Assembly (NCBI GenBank): GCA_963971225.1
Contig: OZ020267.1
Span: 150,899,920-150,963,919, forward strand
Origin: Melieria omissa
Lineage: Eukaryota > Arthropoda > Insecta > Diptera > Ulidiidae
Direction of reading: 5' to 3'
Length of the DNA stretch: 64,000 bases
Part shown: one piece after another, positions 24,913-36,706 of the stretch
Position numbering within the stretch: position 1 is the stretch's first letter
How the letters are laid out: each line of letters starts with the position of its first letter
Position numbers and translations under genes: made by a program
The notes under the pieces: model-generated
Database searches by the model: none
The model's input: the letters and a program-made list of their open reading frames with translations, nothing else
Told to the model about the DNA's origin: nothing

Positions 24913-26990
24913 GACAAAGAAAGTTCTAAGGTTAAGGTGAAATTTAATTTTCTCATATTTAATTGTTTTTAGTACCAAAATTTGAAGTATCAATATTTTC
25001 CTCCATAAGAAGTTCATTAAATTTTGCACAATAATTACACAGTGCAACACTGAAAAAAGGGACAAGGTCAAACCCATCTCATTCGATAGAGGACCTCGGT
25101 AGATGGAAAAGTGCCAAGGGATTTTTCCCGGAATGTTCGAGTTTTTTTAACCGCAGTTTAAAGATGACGGCTTAATGCCCCTTGCCGAAACTTTTAAATG
25201 TCCTTTAAATGTTAAAGGAATAATTTTTACGTCAAATGAAAGCTAATGATATGAAGTCGATGACACAATATCCTTATTGGAAAAATTTTATGAAATGGGA
25301 TATGAAGGACCTCAATTAAATTTGTATCCTTGAATATCCGGAAACCGTGAGAGCTAAATTTATATAAGTGACTTCTGGTGAAAAAGCATCCAAACATCTA
25401 TACTGCTTATAAATTTCATGTAAATAGCTTTTAAAGTTAAGACTCTACAATGATTAAAAAAATTTGCTTTGCTATATTCGACATTTTAGTAAGCTGTATT
25501 ATTAAATAAAAATTATTAGAATGATTGTACCAAAGTCAATTAAACTTGTTATTTGTTAAACAAAAATTTAAAATTGATATTTATCTGTGGTTGCACTAAG
25601 CTTTCTACTCGCATTTAAGATTTATTCAGATATATTAAATTCTTTTGTTGGCCATTCTTTAATATTCTTTTGGGTGTACTACTACTACTCCTAGTTGTTG
25701 TTGTTGGTGCGTTGGTGATAACATATTATCATTATCACCAAATGCCAATCGTAACAGGCTAAATTTTATTTGTGTTTAATCAATTGGAAGGAAACCTGAT
25801 AAACGTGCGATTATGGGTTCGACGCTACGTGTCAGTCAGTAAGAGAGCGAACTAAATTCGCTAAGAAAGACAAAGGCGAAAAACAAAACCAAAATACCAG
25901 CTCACAAATTTAAGGGTACAATGCTTATTAAATATATTGAATTCATTCAGACCCGAAAACAATGCGCAGAAGTATTCAAGTGGCAACAATTTTGGGCAGT
26001 AGCCTCCAAAAATGTGTCTCTCTATAGTATACGACAACTTAAAAGCCATCATGCGTTCATGTATGAGACGAATGTATGCACGTATGTATGTAACCACAGG
26101 CACGTACACGCACACAAAAGCGAGCTTATAGAGCACAATACAGAATATAGAACAATGGCAACCTGAACATTCGTCTCGCTTCAATTGAGATTCTTTCAAA
26201 TTCACATAACATGACAGACCTTGGCAAAACAAGTGCCTAACATTGCCCTTAACGCACAAACACGCACACACACACACTCGCACGCAAACTGGCATAGATA
26301 AATACTAGCATAGTGCTAGGCGCAACGCTGCGTTAACATGATGAATTACTATTCAGGCGCACAGCATTCGGCATTGTGGGCCATTTTGCATTTCAGCAAC
26401 TGTCTGCCTCTATATGTGTGCGTGTATACACTACACATGCACAATAAATCATTTATGCATTGCATTGATGGCTGTGTGTGCGTGAGGCGGTGTATGTGTG
26501 TGGGGTTTGCTTTTGATTCTGTAGCACAACTGAGCACAATTCATCAATTGCATGAATATAGACACTGACAATGGCATTGTTTGGCCAATAGAGGCAGCAC
26601 TCAGTCTTGAGATACAACTGATACACTATGCCTCATTTGATTATTCTAAATGTTGCATAGCTGTGTGTGTTTTGCTTGAGAAAAATTTCACTTTTTACTT
26701 GTTTTTTAAAGACCTCTAAACATAACTGCTTCTCACACATGTTTCTACTGGATTTAATGATTTATACCGATGACACATCGTTCATTTAGGCTGAAAATCA
26801 ATGCATTCTGACCCCAATTTGATACCATATAAAGTCCATTTCAGACTTTATTTGCCATTACATACTATCACAAATTTTCACTTTCAACTTGTGAAGCTTA
26901 AAATCATCCATGCCACATCCACTCAACCCAACCAAACCGAACTGACCAGTTTGCACGCCATTACGTTACATGTCACTTTGGCTGAAACTT
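24913..26990. other. Non-coding AT-rich DNA
   Basis: No gene supported. A perfect 10-bp-stem hairpin lies at 25712-25741 (TTGGTGATAA, 10-nt loop, TTATCACCAA). 26250-26520 has (CA)n/(TG)n tracts that produce long but meaningless frames on both strands. Confidence 0.4.
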
Positions 26991-28114
26991 TTGCAATAAT
27001 CACACTTTATGTGCAGCCTTGACCAAGCTGCTTGGTGGTCGAGCGTAAAGTGCCAGCAAAAATCGTCAAATGCCCACAACTAGCAGCACGAGCGGGAAAG
27101 AACGCAAGAATGCGGCAAAGTTGTGTGTGAAAATAAACAAAAGCGTAGAACGCGAGCGTGCCGCACGCTGCTGCCAGCTTCATGGTAATGCAGCCGCCAC
27201 ACAATCAGTGCAGTCCACATTGCAGCGCACAATGCGCGTTGCCGGTTGGCGTTGCAGCAGTTCAACCCAGTTGGCGACAATGCCGGCGATAGTGTCAATT
27301 ACGGTCATGGTGCACATGTGCGCCCGGTTGCGGGGCGTTGAGTGCATTCCGGGGGGGTCAGAGTTGAAGACACTGAGCCCGATAATGGGCCATAATGAGC
27401 TTTGTGCACACGCAGCGACCACAAAACGCCGTCGTACTCGCATTGCGCCGTGTGGCAACGAGTGCAAATGCTGTGTCGAGTGGGTGTCGTTTAATTGTGA
27501 GAGTAGTTGAACAATAAAAATCTTGCATTATGTAGTTACAGCTATGGTTACAGTGGTGGCTAAGCTCTTAGCCAAGTGGTGAACAAATTCAAGTGCCATC
27601 GTAAATGCTCAAATTTCTCGCCCTTCAGCTGCCCGCTCGAGCGGTGCTTGCATAATTTTCGAGCGTGTCATTCAGCCAGCCGAAGCGGCACTCTGTCACT
27701 CTGCCACAATGCTGACAATTTACGTTTCGTTTAATTTCCGTTTGCCTTGTCCTTGCAAGGCCAACCGCCGCCGCCACCACCAGCAGCGACGTTGCAATCT
27801 TTTGTTTCTTCCTTGGACCCAGAAATGTTCTGATAATTGGCAGCGGTGCCGGCGTGCAGCTGCTTTATGTGCGAGCTGACACATAGTGACAGCGAGTGTA
27901 TGTTCAGCAAAAAATCTGCTCCTTGCTGAGTGCAGTGTCTTTGTGCCGCACCTTGAGTGCGAACACTTTTCTGCCAAGGCAAAAGTTGTTCGCTTATTGT
28001 TTTCACATTTCTGTGTCTTGTCCTTTTTTTTTTGTTTTTGTTTCTTCAAAAACAATGAATGTTGTTTTCGTACTTGCAAACTAACTTTTGCGTTTTCGCT
28101 CTCTTTCGTTTCAG
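26991..28114 (+). other. GC-richer upstream region and intron of the 28-kb gene
   Basis: Composition rises toward GC from about 27000 to 27720, a plausible control region for the gene starting at 28132. A polypyrimidine tract and AG (TTTCGTTTCAG, ending 28114) just before the coding exon look like a splice acceptor. The gene therefore probably has at least one untranslated exon upstream, which I could not locate. Open frames here run on both strands and lack domains. Confidence 0.45.
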
Positions 28115-28117
28115 AAA

Positions 28118-28129
28118 ATGTTCCTTTAG
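28118..28129 (+). promoter_or_regulatory. Minimal upstream ORF, Met-Phe-Leu-stop
   Basis: An ATG three bases after the predicted splice acceptor opens a three-codon frame whose stop ends two bases before the main ATG at 28132. If present in the mature leader it would act by leaky scanning or reinitiation. This depends on the acceptor at 28114 being used. Confidence 0.5.
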
Positions 28130-28131
28130 AA

Positions 28132-31100
28132 ATGGCCAAAATTGTACGACGTGCCATTGCCTCGTCGCCGTCGCCGTCGTCTTCATACACGCCAACAGCC
28201 ACCTCGTCCGCCTACTCCCCTTCCACGGCTGTCTCCTCGTCAAACGCCGCCAAGTCAACAACGAACTCCAACATTATAGCGAATGGCGGCAAGCCGGCGC
28301 GCGTTGCCACATCCGAAATATCCGCCAAGTTAGCGGATCCACATCATGTTGGCAGCAACACCCCTAACGCTGCCGATCCTCCGCGTGCCAACGGTAATGT
28401 GTCCAATCAGTTTGCAACACATGGCAGCCGCGGCGCTTACACCACAAATACAACAACGACTGGGTGCGTTCCGCTCTCCTTTTCCTTCTCCTCATTCGCC
28501 CTCATCGCTCATCCACAACGCCATTTGAATGCTTTTATCTTCGCTGTCGTTTCAGTTCCAATGAACACTCGCTCTATACTGCCCCGCCGGCACTCATCGA
28601 CAGTGGCGGCAAAGCCTCACCCTCCCCGCCCTCCTATCAGCCCAACAAAACCGCTGAGCTAATTCTCGAGCGGAAACTCATTCGCGAGCAATTCTTTGCC
28701 ACCTATGACGTCATGACGGGCGTTCGTATTGCGGCAACACTGAGCGGTTTCTTTGGCTTGATGGTGTTCCTGATTGTGTGGAAGAGTCGCAGCAGTTCGA
28801 ACGAGACGCTGAAGGTTCTGAAGGTGAACAGTTGTTGTACCACCATAGCACAACTGTTGCATTGACTTTACATTTCTATTTAGGATCCCAAGATGGCCGC
28901 GGTGGCTGCCGTCTGCATGCAGGAGGAGGAGGAGCGCGAAATCCAGGAGGCCATGGTCGCCACGGGCATGTCCATATATCCGGACGAATACGACGCCATA
29001 CTGTATCGACGACAACGAATGCTGTCGCTGGGCAATGTCAGTGCACCACCGATGCTCAACCGGGGTTTTCGCTTCTCGTCAGTGGGTAAGCACCAAATGA
29101 TCTCACCAATGCGTCTCAAGTTTAGTATTAAATGACATCAAAATTGCAGGTGGCGGTGGCTACAGTAGTCTACTGGAGCCTCCACGTCGTTTCTCCTACT
29201 CGGCCGCGTCAGGTGCTGGTAGTTTGGTGGGCGGCCGACGTAAAAGCGGCTCCGAGTCGTCGCGCATTCTGAGCAATTATCCGCTCGGCAGCAGCTTCGG
29301 TAACGACGATTACTTTATGGAGACAGAGGACGAACTGGAGTGCACCGACTATCCGCCGAGTGCGACGCACTTGGACGAGCTGGCCTCCGCGCACAAGCGC
29401 AGCGATTCGACCAGAAGTAAACGTGGGTTTCTGGAAGTGCCACTAATGGTAGGTGGGGGTAGCGTGCAACCATTGCAATAAATGCCTCTTATTGATTTGC
29501 TCCGCAGGGCCAGGACTCGCGCCGCAGCAGCGCCATGACGTGCTGCAGCACCGACAGCTCCTACCTGGAGCGGCGCTGCTCCGCGTTCACGCTGGGGCTG
29601 GGCAATCTGCCTCCATCGCTGCAACGTAAACTCTCCACGGCTTCGCGCACATCGAGCACCGACAACTGGGACTACTACTATCCCGACATACAGGTGATTC
29701 AGCCGACGCCGAAGCCGTCGCCATGCCCGTCGGAACGCAGCCTCTGTGAGCAATTGCAATCGCCGCCTGGCACCACGTCCACTGCAACTGCTGCCGCGAC
29801 CACAACGGTTGCCATTGCCTGTGCCGCACCGAAAACCACTACAACCACAACTACAGCAACAACGATTAAGACTGCCAAAATAAACATAGCTGCCATTGGA
29901 GGTGGAGGCGCTGGTGCCGAGCCTCCAACTTTTGTGAGAAAGCACAGCATAGCGTACTACGATCCGGACAGCGCACAGGGCGGACGCAAACAGGAAATCC
30001 ACTCCATCAGCGCCGACACAGTGGACATGTATCCGTACAACCGATCCCTGTTCGAGAGCAGCGTTCTCATTGGCGGCATGTCGTACAAGCCGCCCTTGCA
30101 GTCGGCGCCGCCTGTGGTGGCCGCCCACCACGGTTTCCGATTTACCGACTCTCCCACGGACGAACTGCGCGCGGGCGTGCGCGGCAAAATCGCAGTAGTC
30201 GAGATGCAGCGGCTCTCGCATGCATCCGAACCGATGACACCGCCGCCGTCCGGTGTGTCTGCATACGAAAACAACAATAACTTTCCATACACCAATTCAG
30301 CGGCCGCCATCGCTGCTGCGACAACGACAGCGGTGACAGCAGCGTCGGCCACCACCAACGCCAACTCCAGCAGCATCAGCATAGACAGTACGCCGATGAG
30401 CATCGACAAGCTAAACGGCAGCGGCAGCTTGGGCACAATTTCGGCGAAGGCGCTCTTCAACATGGAGAAGCGCGCGCCACTGGCATCTTTAAGTTCCTTT
30501 AAGATATCCTCGCTGGAGTATCAGGACTCGGAGGCGCGTTCGCTTGACGAGGACTCTGTCTTTCTGGACAGTGTGGCCGATACGGATGAGGATATGCGGC
30601 AGCTGAGTAGCGACAGCGAGGAAGCTAGCTTAGGCGAACACGATCCGATGTGTACGCGCGAGAATGTTGCACTCGTGTCGCAGAGCAGCACCGATGCAAG
30701 TGCGACAGGCGGCGTGCGCGTTGCCCAACAACCGCTCAAGTATCCCATCGAAAAACGTTTTAGTCTGAGCGCTGCCAATGCGGGTGCGGCAAATGCCAAC
30801 CGCGCACGACGACCGCTGCTGCAGCGTCATCGCACAATCAGCGTCTCCTCCAGCGATCGGGTGGCACTGATTGGCCATCAGCTGAGAGAGTTCCACCAGA
30901 GCAGCGGCAGCCAGTCGCCTTCCATAGGTGGCGCACCCGCAGTGCCACTGGAAACGCACTTTGGCTCCATAATCTGCACGAATAGCTCACCCACGCAACC
31001 GCGTCGCGCACAGTTACTGCAGCAGTACAGCGATCCCCAAAGCTTGCCCACCACAACCACCACCACAACCGCAACCACTGAGGAGGACACCTGCTCGACG

Positions 31101-31769
31101 CTGAACACTGAAGTTTGCGGCGGCGGCGGCGGCGTCGGCGAGGGCAGAAGCAGTGGCGGTGGTGGCACCGGCGGTGGTGGCTCCACCACGCATACGCAGC
31201 ACAGCAGCCTGAACACGGTTATCAGCTTTGGACGCACCAGTCCGCAAACAGACAGCAATCAACTGAGCTGCTACAGCGTGAGCGCCCCGGTCTGTGCGCC
31301 CTTGGCCACAGCCACAGTCACGACTGACACACGCACGCCCCGAAATCAAACGAATAGACATCAACAACAGCAACTGCCACGCTCCCGATTCGGCGACGAC
31401 CCTTGTGCCTCCTCGATCTCGGACTCCGTAATCAATGCGCCGCGCCAGCCCGTCATCTGCATGCCATCCTCGTTGAAGAATCTCATACTGCGCGGCTCCA
31501 CGAGCGCCGAGAAAACGGCCGCTGCCGCCGCGCCCATGATCAGCCGCAGCGCCACCAACCTGAGCATGCTGGACGCGGGCAACGGCGGCAGCGGCGCCTG
31601 TCCCTCGGTGATGCTGGAACTGCCTTTGATAAAGTTACCTACCGACGACAGCTCGGACAGCTCGTCGGCGTCCAACGATGTGGAGCGCGGCCGCAGCAGG
31701 AGCGACGAGTCACACGATCCCAGCTTGCCGGGTTCTTCCAGGAAGTGGTCCAAGGAAACACTATTCTAG
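28132..31769 (+). CDS. Large single-pass membrane protein, unknown function (5 exons)
   Basis: I do not recognise this gene by name. Exons 28132-28463, 28556-28823, 28884-29085, 29150-29448 and 29508-31769 join in frame through GT-AG introns of 92, 60, 64 and 59 nt to give 1,120 residues. The N-terminus (1-111) is Ser/Thr/Ala/Pro-rich with no signal peptide. A charged segment leads into one hydrophobic helix at about 167-186 (GVRIAATLSGFFGLMVFLIVW), followed by a Lys/Arg/Ser stretch, which suggests a cytoplasmic C-terminus. After it comes an acidic MQEEEEREIQEAM segment and YPDEYDAILYRRQRML, which looks like the conserved core. The remaining 850 residues are low-complexity, with Ser, poly-Thr, poly-Ala and Gly runs and several RxxS sites typical of a disordered phosphoprotein tail. 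The start is the first ATG in frame after the acceptor, apart from a tiny upstream ORF. Gene reality is high; function is unknown. Confidence 0.85.
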
Positions 31770-32203
31770 CTAGACTTCTGGCCAGACCGATGGGTCGACA
31801 CAATGGCGCACAGCAGACGTCTCCACACTGTGTTCCGTGGCACGATAACGCTGCCGTGAATAAGGAACTGAAAGAACAATGGAGAGCGCCAAAACCATGG
31901 TCGAGCTTACTTTGTAGACGTGCTACGCATGTCGCTCGAGCTTAAAAAGTTCCAGTTGGCATACAACTTTTTACAGGAGCTTAGTATGTATTAGAATCTT
32001 GTTACATTGCAGTCAACTATTAGTGTCCTAGGACTCATTACAAAGGAGCAAAACAAAACGAAGGACGAGTGCGCCAAAACTTGGATCGACAAATTTTTCA
32101 GACAAACTGAAACCAATACACAATACAGAAACGGGTGAACTTAATTGCATTTCGTAAGCAATTTATGTGAATTAAACAAATAAATCATACATTAGTGAAT
32201 AAA
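31770..32203 (+). terminator. Likely 3' UTR of the 28-kb gene with AATAAA signals
   Basis: The sequence after the stop is AT-rich. AATAAA occurs at 32179-32184 and 32198-32203, about 410-430 nt downstream, the first plausible cleavage signals. The transcribed region could extend much further, since similar A-rich sequence continues to about 36.2 kb before the convergent Dim1 gene. Confidence 0.5.
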
Positions 32204-32920
32204 TATATACATATATAAAGAATTCAAAAAGTAAACTGTAAGCTTTAAGCAAACCTTACAACCATTAGTGTAAACGACGAACGGACAGAAATACATAGAT
32301 GAACGGCGTGTATCGTATGTACGCGAGTGCAGAGGCAGAATTTTTTATGGAATTCATTGTACATTTAGAGACTGTTGTGTTGGCATCTACGCTACTGTCT
32401 TATGGTATTCAATTGTTGTGTCGTGTTGTATTTGTATGTATGACGACGCAATTAGGGCTATTTACTCGTTCATACTCGTAGTTTAGAAAACGACGTCATC
32501 AGAACATAAATATTTAAAAAAAAACAAGTTCTTAATGAAAATATTTAAGTGTGATGCTTCCAAGTCAAAACCAATTAAAAACCAAAAACACACTGATTAC
32601 GAAAGCGTTGTTATGAATACGAAATGCTTGAGTACATTTGCGATTTTCTCACAGGGTTTTCTGCCTCTCATCTTACGAAGAAGTGTTTAAATTTTTAGGA
32701 AATATTTAAATTTATATTCCTTGATACCATAATTTGAAAGAGATTCGAAAAAACGTGTCACTATTGAATCGACTTAGAGATGGTTTAGCTCAGCTTCACA
32801 TCTGTTGCTCAGATCAGCTGGGAAATATTCTAAAGTTGGTATTTATACTATGAAATAATTTGAAATATATATATTGTGAAGAGATTCTCACATAATTCAT
32901 TACTTTGGATTCAAGTGTTA
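32204..32920. other. AT-rich downstream flank
   Basis: No gene. It is consistent with an extended 3' UTR or intergenic spacer. Confidence 0.4.
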
Positions 32921-34113
32921 CAGTCTGTTCACTAAATAACGATCACCAATTAAAGAAAATAAATAACTTTTTTGTTTTTAATTTATTATTTTCTTTTAAA
33001 TTGTATCGGACGTATATTTGGAATATAAATTAATAGTTCGTCCAATCACCATTACTATCTAAAATATCCTGACATCTTCGCTCACAACTTGCTGCTAAAT
33101 TCTGTGCATACGTCAATAAAAAATTTCTCCATATTTTTTTCAGTGCAGCTTTTAACTGTTTTGTTGTTGTCAAATTTTTTGTTGGCAATTTTATGCTTCA
33201 TTAGAGCCCAAACATTTTCATCGGGTTTGCATCGGGGGACTGGGATGACCAATCCATCGTTTCGATATAGTTTTTTTCTTTCCACTCAGTACATAGGTGA
33301 CTTTGATGCTTTGGATCGTTTTCCTTCTGCAGTACCCAGGCGCGATTTTTTTTTCCATACAGCTTTCATGCCTTTTTGGTAAAGTTTTAACATTTTTGAT
33401 ACATTCAAGTTTTCAGTAAACCATGGCAAAACTATAAAACCCTTTGCTGAAAAACAGCCTTAAACATGGACTTTTGCTGGGTGCTTAACCGTTCTTTGCA
33501 CAATTTTAACACCTTTTTCTGACCAAACACGTTTCATTCCCTTGTTTAACCAAAAAGAAGATTCATCGGTGAAAATTATTTTAGTCCAATCACGATTCAT
33601 ATATTTCTTTGCCCAGTACAAGCATTTTTCTATATGTTTTTGTGACAATAGAGGTTTGTTCCGTACACTATTGTACACGATACTTTTTTTCTTAAGTCTT
33701 TTCCTTGTCGTATTCAGTGATATATCTATTCCACGATCGGTAAGTTTTTTTTGCGCTCCTTTTAAGGTAATTGAAGGATATTTCAAAACAACATTGGTCA
33801 CTGTCTTAGTGTCCCGCGGCGAAGTCTTCCGTTTTGGACCTCTGCCTATCTCGTCGTCAACATTTCCACCATATACTTGGCATCCTGCTCTGCGGTCCAT
33901 TTTGGCCCCCTGCTGATGCTTTGTCAAGAAGTACGCTCCTTACCGTCTTTCGTAAATGACACTCATTGCAAAAACAGCTCAAATAACTAAAATCTTTCGC
34001 AAAATTTGTATAAAATTGAATTCTCAAACTTCACAACGGTTAAACAAAATCAGCTGATGAATTTACCGTCATGTTACACAGGGTGTAACAGATGATCGGT
34101 GTTTAGTGAACAG
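32921..34113 (-). mobile_element. Tc1-like element with dead transposase
   Basis: Inverted ends CTGTTCACTAAA...CGATCA lie at 32925-32945 and, reversed, at about 34093-34113. A TA precedes the left end (32919-32920). On the minus strand 33927-33460 is open for 155 codons. It carries a helix-turn-helix region (KRKTSPRDTK, YPSITLKGAQKKLTDRGI), KKYMNRDW and IIFTDESSFWLNKGMKRVW, which holds the first catalytic Asp. Further on, QKENDPKH (second Asp) and the PDENVWALMK block (third acidic residue) lie near 33200-33330 in other frames or after stops. The transposase is therefore broken and the element immobile, though nearly full length at about 1.2 kb. Confidence 0.85.
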
Positions 34114-36605
34114 CATTTTTTTTTTGGAGTGAAAATCTTAAATGTACTCAAGCATATTTTAATTTTGTTAGAATGAAAATTATAAAATTAATTAATAATC
34201 TCGAAATGTTCATGTGCCCACGAACAGGTATGCAAACTTTCATATTTCTATTATTTGTATTTCACTTTGTTTTAATGCTTTTTTTGTCCCATCTTATAAG
34301 CACTTTTAGACATTATTAATCACTTTTACTTCCCCTTTAACTTCCACTGCATCCAACCTGTTCGTGTTGCACATGAAGTGAGTGAAATGCCAACGCACAC
34401 GAAGATCACACATGACTCTTCGAACATTTCGTGAAAACCCACCCGAAACGAATATACCTGAGGCAAGCACCTTCTACGAACATGTCAACTTATAAAAAGA
34501 GCTGCACAATTCTGTCCTCTCATTTCTTAGAAACAAAAAATGTGTAAATATTGAACAAGTTCAAGTAAAGCCAATATTTACATTTTCATGCCATCCATGA
34601 ACAAACGGCGGTACACTGTAGGTAGAACTTTACGCATATGCAAGGTAATTCCTAAACTCATCCCACCTACATATGACTACATGCACACATGGTATACTCG
34701 TACATACTGACACTATTGTATTTTTCTACGGAATTTCATGCGCTCATTTTAAGCAAAAAATACAAAATTAAAACACAACCAAAGTTTATATATAAAACTC
34801 AAATGTAAATCACTATTTTATAACGAGAACCTTGTAGCGCCCAAAATTTAGCCAAACACCTACAAGTACACGTAGACAAATGGTTTATCCGCTAGAGACT
34901 TCAACAGCCTGCGCCCAATTGCTGGTACCTTGAGCATACCGCACACACACACATGCACACCTAACATCTAGCACACACAAACATACACCGAATGAAAAAT
35001 ATTAACATGTTAGGCCTTTTGTACTGAAGAAAAAATCAAACCAAACAAACAAATACTGAAATCAACAATTTTTTCTGTGAAACTCAACAATGACAGAGCA
35101 TCAAAAAGCATTATTTGTTGTTGTTGTTATTGATACCTGCTGAAGATCAGAACAAAAAATTACAAAGTTAAAAAAAATCAAGAAAACAAAAACAAACGCA
35201 ATCAACGTTAAACTGTGTGGTGCAAAGTCAAAAATCGATTTCAGTCAAAAATGCAATTTGTGCGTATGACATAAAATCATTTATGTAATATCAACAAATA
35301 ATTGATGAATCGAAGCACATAAATAGTAGAACCAATTGTTTAATCGTTTAACCAATGCTGAGCTGTTGTAGGTACTAAAACTTAGTGTTAAAACGTGAGG
35401 GTATTGTAAGAAGCCACAAACGAACGACGATTCTCAACTGATAACGAAAAACAATGAAATCCACACTGAAGTCAAATTAGGCTAAAATGTGTAAAAACGT
35501 AAAGCTGAATTATGAAATGCGGTAGCAAAACAACCATTTATGCAATAATGAAAAAATACAAAAAATAGCATTTATAAAGAAAAATAGCTGAAGAAATCAA
35601 CATAACAACAAATCAAAGTTTGCAGTGTGTCGAAATGAAGAAAGTGGAATTGTGTGTTTTTATCTTTTCTGCACAGAAACTTTGGCACAATTTAAAAAAG
35701 TCAAAATCAATAGAAATTGTTATTGTAAAATATTGTTTTGAATTTTTTCAGACCAAAATAAATTTTTGATAATTTTTTTTTAATTTAAGACATAAATATT
35801 TATATTGCACATTATTGTTGCGCTCTTTGAGTAGAAAATTTTGAATGATTTAATTTATTTATTTAGTGATTCATTTTAAGGAATTTCAAGCTGTTTGGCC
35901 TTCGAACCTTAGAATGGTTTTTATTATTTTTTGTTTAAAATAATTTAATCTCAGTTTAGTTATTTTGAATGCCAAAGTCGAGCAGCGCTACTGTTGTGTG
36001 TGTTTGAATTGAATAAAATGTAGGAATGCGAAAATCACCAGTGACATGGTGAAAATAAACCAATTTAGAATAAATTAATTAAACTGAAATGTTTGCAATA
36101 GTGTATGGAAAACATAAATCCTACAACAAAAACAAAAATATAAACATTGAATAGTGTTAATGAACGAACTATAAGTTATTGCTTTAGTTAAATGTTATGA
36201 ACAAAGGAAATTATAACACAAATGGAAATTTATGTAAATGTTAGAGATATTATTAATAGGTAAAGAAATGTGACAAAATGAGTAAAAATAACCGAAGGAT
36301 TAATAAAACAACGAGTTTTTAATCATAAAGGAGGGAAACAAGCAGGAACTATACATGGTTGGGGCTATGGATCGAGAACGAATGGTAAGTAGGACAACGG
36401 AAAGAAAGGAATGAGGAGGTATGCCTAGTTTTTGTGTTACTTCAACGTTATTTGGCCTATTTGCTAAAATGGAAAACCGTAAAGGTGTCAAGTCTTCGTC
36501 CAATTAAATCCAATCTCTATAGCACCACTCTTACAGCCTGAACATTAGGACATCATGCATTTAATGCCATGAAAATTGAAAATTTCACTATTTCGTGTAA
36601 GTTTT
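34114..36605. other. A-rich spacer or extended 3' UTR, no gene
   Basis: A-rich sequence with many CAAAACAAAA and AACAACAA words and no long open frame, typical of a long fly 3' UTR or convergent spacer. An unspliced extension of the 28-kb gene transcript is possible. No RNA gene or terminal repeat was recognised. Confidence 0.4.
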
Positions 36606-36611
36606 TTTATT
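36606..36611 (-). terminator. Polyadenylation signal of Dim1
   Basis: AATAAA on the minus strand, about 95 nt beyond the Dim1 stop codon. Confidence 0.6.
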
Positions 36612-36706
36612 GAATTCTCATACTCTAATGCTTCCAGCCGACTTAAAACAATTAAAATTATAGTCACTAAAATCCTTTGCATGTACATCGCTATAGATAA
36701 ATAATA

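Noticed and set aside
25861..26295. 144-codon minus-strand frame
   Set aside because: It is driven by (CA)n/(TG)n tracts, with no domain and no splice context.
27720..28202. 160-codon minus-strand frame and the overlapping plus-strand frame into 28.66 kb
   Set aside because: The minus frame has no domain; the plus frame upstream of 28115 is intron, and beyond 28463 it reads into the next intron.
29349..30221. 290-codon open frame on the minus strand
   Set aside because: It lies antisense to the GC-rich coding exon of the membrane protein. The frame is a composition shadow with no domain.
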